In this document: positions 60,568 to 64,000 of the stretch, piece by piece
How positions within the stretch are numbered: position 1 is the first letter of the stretch
How the letters are laid out: the number at the start of each line of letters is the position of its first letter
Source of the DNA: Kerstersia gyiorum
Lineage (GTDB): Bacteria; Pseudomonadota; Gammaproteobacteria; Burkholderiales; Burkholderiaceae_B
Reading direction: 5' to 3'
Length of the DNA: 64,000 nucleotides
Assembly (NCBI RefSeq): GCF_004216755.1
Contig: NZ_SGWZ01000001.1
Location: forward strand, 620,001-684,000
Made by a program: the position numbers and the translations under genes
Notes under the pieces: model-generated
The model's database searches: none
The model's input: the letters and a program-made list of their open reading frames with translations, nothing else
Told to the model about the DNA's origin: nothing

Positions 60568-60605
60568 ACCTTCAGCTGCCCCCGCCAGATATCAGGAAGC
60601 CGAAT

Positions 60606-61742
60606 ATGTCTTTGCCACCAGTTTTTCCCGCGCAAGTCATCGCGCGATGGCTCTTGATACTGGTGTTGGTTGCCGGCGTCTATTTCTTCGGCAGCTTCCT
60701 GGTGCCGGCGCTGGCCGCGCTGATCATAGGCATCGCTTCCTGGCCCTTGTATTCACGCTGGGTGCGGGTTTGCAATGGGCGCACTGCGCTGGCGGCGACC
60801 TGCGCGCTGCTGGTCGTTATCCTGGTGTTGATCGTGCCGCTGTCGCTGGCGCTGTCCTACGCCATCCAGGAGGCAGGTAATGTCCTGGGCTGGCTGCAGG
60901 GTGCCAACCGCAACGGCCTGCCCGTGCCGGAGTGGCTGCCGGCCCTGCCGGTGGTCGGCGAGCGCTGGGCGGGCTATTGGCAGGAACACCTGGGCGAACC
61001 GCATGCGCTGGGCTACTGGGTGCAGGTTCTGAGCGGGCAGCATCTGGGCAACATCTACCGCTGGGTGCTGTCGGCCACCGGCAACCTGTTCCATCTGGCG
61101 CTGACGGTACTGTTCATGCTGATCACGCTGTTTTTCGTTTACAAGGACGGGACCGCTGTCGTGGCGCAGCTGGACCTGGCCGGCGAGCGGATTTTCCCGG
61201 CGCGCTGGCAACAGTTTTCGCGCATGGTGCCGGCGACCATCGGTTCGACTGTGACCGGCATGGGGGTGATCGCCATTGGCGAAGGCGTGGTGCTGGGTAT
61301 CGCGTACTGGGTGGCGGGCGTGCCGTCGCCGGTGCTGCTTGGCGTGATCACCGGTTTCATGGCCTTGATTCCTGGCGGCGCCCCGTTGTCCTTCACCTTG
61401 GTCTCGCTCTACTTGATGGCGTCTGGCGACATCGTTGCCGGCGTGGGTCTGCTGGCCTGGGGTAGTATCGAGCTGTTCATCGTGGACAAAACGTTGCGGC
61501 CGCGCCTGGTGGGCGGCCCGGTCAAGCTGCCGTTCCTGCCAACCTTTTTCGGCCTGGTGGGCGGGGTCAAGACCATGGGTTTCGTCGGCCTGTTCGTCGG
61601 GCCGGTACTGATGGCGTTGCTGGTGGCGATGTGGCGCGAATGGCTGCGCAATATCCGCGCTGAGCGCGCGCGCAAGCAACAGGGCCGGCTGACGCAGGAG
61701 CGCGGCAAGGTCCAGGCGGAAGGGCAGGACGACGGGATTTGA
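60606..61742 (+). CDS. AI-2E family transporter (PerM/UPF0118)
   Basis: 378 residues with about seven or eight membrane helices: WLLILVLVAGVYFFGSFLVPALAALIIGIA, ALAATCALLVVILVLIVPLSLAL, and the family's LTVLFMLITLFFVYKDG and later GVITGFMALIPGGAPLSF motifs. A basic tail closes the protein. The family includes TqsA and Na+/H+ antiporter-like members; substrate unknown. AGGA lies before the ATG. Confidence 0.9.
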   Translation: MSLPPVFPAQVIARWLLILVLVAGVYFFGSFLVPALAALIIGIASWPLYSRWVRVCNGRTALAATCALLVVILVLIVPLSLALSYAIQEAGNVLGWLQGANRNGLPVPEWLPALPVVGERWAGYWQEHLGEPHALGYWVQVLSGQHLGNIYRWVLSATGNLFHLALTVLFMLITLFFVYKDGTAVVAQLDLAGERIFPARWQQFSRMVPATIGSTVTGMGVIAIGEGVVLGIAYWVAGVPSPVLLGVITGFMALIPGGAPLSFTLVSLYLMASGDIVAGVGLLAWGSIELFIVDKTLRPRLVGGPVKLPFLPTFFGLVGGVKTMGFVGLFVGPVLMALLVAMWREWLRNIRAERARKQQGRLTQERGKVQAEGQDDGI

Positions 61743-61788
61743 CCTGTTCCGGTGTCGGGGCGGGAATTTTTCACATCGCGAGGACAGC

Positions 61789-62178
61789 ATGAGTATCAGC
61801 ATTCGCCAGAACGACAAGGACGCGCTGCGCCTGACCGCAGTCGCGGCAGGGCACGAGTTGGCGCTGGATATGCCCGCACCCCAGGGCGAGGGGCCGGATC
61901 CGCATGATTACTTCGATACCGCGCTGGGTGGCTGCAAGGCCATGACGGTGCTGCTGTATGCGCGCCGCAAGGGCTACCCGCTGGAACATGTCGCCGTGAA
62001 TGTCGAGCGCGACGCCAGCCGCGAACGGGAAGGAGTCTATGGCCTGTCCGTGACCCTGACGCTGCAGGGGGCGCTCGACGAGGCGCAACGGCAGGACCTG
62101 CTGGCCATAGCGGACCGCTGTCCCATTCATCGCCTCATGACCCAGGCCGACATCGAAGTCAGCACCCGCCTGGGCTGA
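61789..62178 (+). CDS. OsmC family protein
   Basis: 129 residues. The core GPDPHDYFDTALGGCKAMTVLLYARRKGYPLEHVAVNVERD holds the first conserved Cys, and IADRCPIHRLMTQADIEVSTRL holds the second. Paired cysteines of OsmC/Ohr proteins reduce organic peroxides, though this subgroup is less studied. AGGA sits before the ATG. A strong two-way terminator follows. Confidence 0.9.
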   Translation: MSISIRQNDKDALRLTAVAAGHELALDMPAPQGEGPDPHDYFDTALGGCKAMTVLLYARRKGYPLEHVAVNVERDASREREGVYGLSVTLTLQGALDEAQRQDLLAIADRCPIHRLMTQADIEVSTRLG

Positions 62179-62246
62179 ACCCCGCAGGGTTGGCTGCGCC
62201 CGGACGCGGCCCCGCAAGGCGGCCAGGCGCTTGTCTGGCCTTCATG

Positions 62247-62285
62247 AAAAATGGCGCAGGAGCTGCATGCTCCTGCGCCATTTTT
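62247..62285. terminator. Bidirectional terminator between osmC-family gene and fabI
   Basis: AAAAATGGCGCAGGAGC (62247-62263) pairs with GCTCCTGCGCCATTTTT (62269-62285): a 17-bp perfect stem with a 5-nt loop and U-runs in both directions. It ends the plus-strand osmC-family transcript and the minus-strand fabI transcript. Confidence 0.93.
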
Positions 62286-62306
62286 CTATTGTTGCAAGAC
62301 TGGCTG

Positions 62307-63092
62307 TCAGCCCTGCATGCCCGGCACTACCGTGGAGAAGCCTGCATCGACGTGGGTGATTTCACCTGTGATGCCGGCCGCCAGGTCGGACAACAGGAAG
62401 GCGGCGGCGTTGCCGACGTCTTCGATGGTCACGTTGCGGCGCAGCGGCGCGGTCTGTTCGACGAACTTCAGGATCGAGGAGAAGTCCTTGATGCCGCTGG
62501 CTGCCAGGGTCTTGATCGGGCCGGCGGAAATACCGTTGGCGCGGATGCCCAGCGGGCCGAGGTTGTTGGCGAGGTAGCGCACACTGGCTTCCAGCGATGC
62601 CTTGGCCAGGCCCATGGTGTTGTAGTTCGGCACGACGCGCTCGGAACCCAGATAGGTCAGGGTGAGCAGCGAGCCGCGACGGGCTTGCAACAAGGGCAGT
62701 GCGGCCTTGGCCAGTGCCGGGAAGCTGTAGGCGGAGATGTCGTGCGCGATGCGGAAACCTTCGCGCGACAGGCCGTCAAGGAATTCGCCGGCGATGGCTT
62801 CGCGCGGCGCAAAACCGATGGAATGCACCAGACCGTCCAGGCCGTCCCAGCGCTCGCTCAGTGCCGCGATGGCGCCGTCGATGCTGGCATCCTCGGCGAC
62901 GTCGCAAGGCAGCACGATATCGCTGCCGAAATCGGCGGCGAATTCCTTGACGCGGTCGGCGAAGCGGTCGCCGACATAGGTGAAGGCCAGTTCCGCGCCT
63001 TGCTGATGGCAAGCCTTGGCAATGCCGTAGGCGATGGAGCGGTTGGACAGGACGCCGGTAACGAGAATGCGCTTGCCGCTAAGAAAACCCAT
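62307..63092 (-). CDS. fabI: Enoyl-[acyl-carrier-protein] reductase FabI
   Basis: Last step of fatty acid elongation, NADH-dependent. 261 residues. MGFLSGKRILVTGVLSNRSIAYGIAKA is the cofactor loop, FAPREAIAGEFLD the flexible region, and the catalytic Tyr/Lys pair is in PNYNTMGLAKASLE (Y-x6-K). DVGNAAAFLLSDLAAGITGEITHVDAGFS closes the family pattern. No FabV/FabK alternative is visible in the window. Confidence 0.96.
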   Translation of the reverse strand: MGFLSGKRILVTGVLSNRSIAYGIAKACHQQGAELAFTYVGDRFADRVKEFAADFGSDIVLPCDVAEDASIDGAIAALSERWDGLDGLVHSIGFAPREAIAGEFLDGLSREGFRIAHDISAYSFPALAKAALPLLQARRGSLLTLTYLGSERVVPNYNTMGLAKASLEASVRYLANNLGPLGIRANGISAGPIKTLAASGIKDFSSILKFVEQTAPLRRNVTIEDVGNAAAFLLSDLAAGITGEITHVDAGFSTVVPGMQG

Positions 63093-63193
63093 GTGTGTCT
63101 ATCCTGAAAATTAACGAAGGCAGAAGGGCCGGGCAGGGCCGGCCGCATGGCAATCATACCGCCCGGCTTGCGCCGGGGGCGGGAAAGGCGCGC

Positions 63194-64000
63194 TCAACCG
63201 CGCGAATTGGTGCCGGGGATGCGCAGCTTGCGGCCGACGGCCAGGTTGCTGCCCTTGAGGTTGTTGAGGCGGCGCAGCGTGCTGACATCAGTGCCGTAGC
63301 GGCGTGCAATGGCGGACAGGGTGTCGCCCCGGCGTACCGTGTGCGAGCGCACGGTCGCAGCGCGGGAGTTGCTGGCAGCCACCGGTGCGACCGGCGCCAG
63401 CGAGGCGAACTTCACCTGGTTGCCCGGCTTGGCAGGCAGCAGCAGCGGCTGGCCGCTGGCCGTGCGCTGGCGTGCGCCCAGGCCATTGAGGCGGCGCAAC
63501 TCGGCTTCGGAGATGCCGTGTTCGCGGGCGATGTCGCGCAGGGTTTCGCCGCGTTTGGGGTGGTAGGTCTTCCAGGCGCTCAGTTCACCTTTGTAGGTGT
63601 TGAGATTGGCATAGAACACCTCGACCCGGTCCAGCGGCAGGATCAGCGTCGTGCTGTCCGAGCCCGGAATGATAGGCAGGTTGTAGGACGGGTTCAGCGC
63701 ACGGAATTCGTCCAGCGGCATTTCCGCCAGCTTGGCGGCGATGTCGATGTCGATATCGCGCGTTTTGGCGATGGTCGTGAAATACGGCGAATTGGGGACT
63801 TCCGGCAAGGCGATGGCGTACTGCTGGGGCATGGCCACGATGTTCTTGATGGCCTGCAGCTTGGGCAGATAGTTGCGCGTCTCGTCCGGCATGTTCAGCG
63901 ACAGGTAGTCCGTCGGCTTGTTGTCGGCTTCGTTGCGGGCCATGGCGCGGCGTACCGAGCCTTCTCCCCAGTTGTACGAGGCCAGCGCCAGGTGCCAGTC
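63194..64000 (-). CDS. mltD: Lytic murein transglycosylase D, C-terminal part (gene runs off the right edge)
   Basis: The last 268 codons are present. The piece opens with WHLALASYNWGEGSVRRAMARN, the end of the SLT catalytic domain, then LPKLQAIKNIVAMPQQYAI of MltD. Two LysM domains follow: YHPKRGETLRDIAREHGISEAELRRLNGL and HTVRRGDTLSAIARRYGTDVSTLRRLNNL, which bind peptidoglycan. The N-terminal export signal and the catalytic Glu lie outside the window. Confidence 0.93.
   Translation of the reverse strand, partial: DWHLALASYNWGEGSVRRAMARNEADNKPTDYLSLNMPDETRNYLPKLQAIKNIVAMPQQYAIALPEVPNSPYFTTIAKTRDIDIDIAAKLAEMPLDEFRALNPSYNLPIIPGSDSTTLILPLDRVEVFYANLNTYKGELSAWKTYHPKRGETLRDIAREHGISEAELRRLNGLGARQRTASGQPLLLPAKPGNQVKFASLAPVAPVAASNSRAATVRSHTVRRGDTLSAIARRYGTDVSTLRRLNNLKGSNLAVGRKLRIPGTNSRG

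Overview
The window is a contiguous piece of a GC-rich chromosome from a betaproteobacterium, most likely family Alcaligenaceae (Bordetella/Achromobacter/Kerstersia-like). This rests on gene order (xerC-DUF484-dapF-two lipid A acyltransferases facing metK; ahcY-holin-like-metF; rpe-gph-trpE; trpG-trpD-trpC) and on protein character. The genus cannot be fixed from the sequence. No rRNA, tRNA, CRISPR, IS element or phage region was seen.

Layout. 1-1.4 kb: the start of a FAD amine oxidase facing an AraC-type regulator. 1.4-6.2 kb (minus): xerC, a DUF484 gene, dapF and two LpxL/HtrB-type acyltransferases. 6.3-11.8 kb (plus): the activated-methyl cycle, with metK behind a folded leader, a glycosyltransferase, an S-adenosylhomocysteine riboswitch, ahcY, a small membrane protein and metF. 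11.9-23 kb: mostly single housekeeping genes (TauD-type dioxygenase, 5-formyl-THF cyclo-ligase, Slt, CCA transferase, Rpn-type nuclease, MidA-type methyltransferase, RhlE, Ung, DUF883). 23.2-27.2 kb (plus): a complete ectoine/hydroxyectoine operon led by its MarR-type regulator.

27.3-38.7 kb (minus) is the most unusual region. A FecI sigma factor, a FecR regulator and a TonB-dependent receptor with an N-terminal signalling domain are followed by two paralogous lipoproteins made of ELWxxDGT-type repeats, a small secreted hemophilin/TbpB-barrel-like protein and a Slam outer-membrane translocator. I infer an iron- or heme-acquisition locus in which Slam moves its neighbours to the cell surface. 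The ELWxxDGT lipoproteins in this setting look new to me.

38.7-48 kb (minus): a HIT protein and a polyphosphate:AMP phosphotransferase, then a catabolic cluster for carbamoylated or diamino acids (D-carbamoylase, L-carbamoylase/allantoate-type hydrolase, diaminopropionate ammonia-lyase, M20 deacylase, MFS transporter). It is led by an RpiR regulator with two matching 16-bp palindromes in front. 48-56.5 kb (minus): tryptophan genes in two blocks, trpE and trpGDC, separated by an LTA-synthase-like gene. Each block has its own previously unmarked Trp-rich leader peptide and terminator-type attenuator. 56.7-64 kb: apaG, mltA, a UbiH-type hydroxylase, dsbC, an AI-2E/PerM transporter, osmC, fabI and the 3' part of mltD.

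The main regulatory finds are the riboswitch on ahcY, the candidate switch on metK, dual trp attenuation, the RpiR double operator, and a small leader ORF overlapping the start of the hemophilin-like gene.
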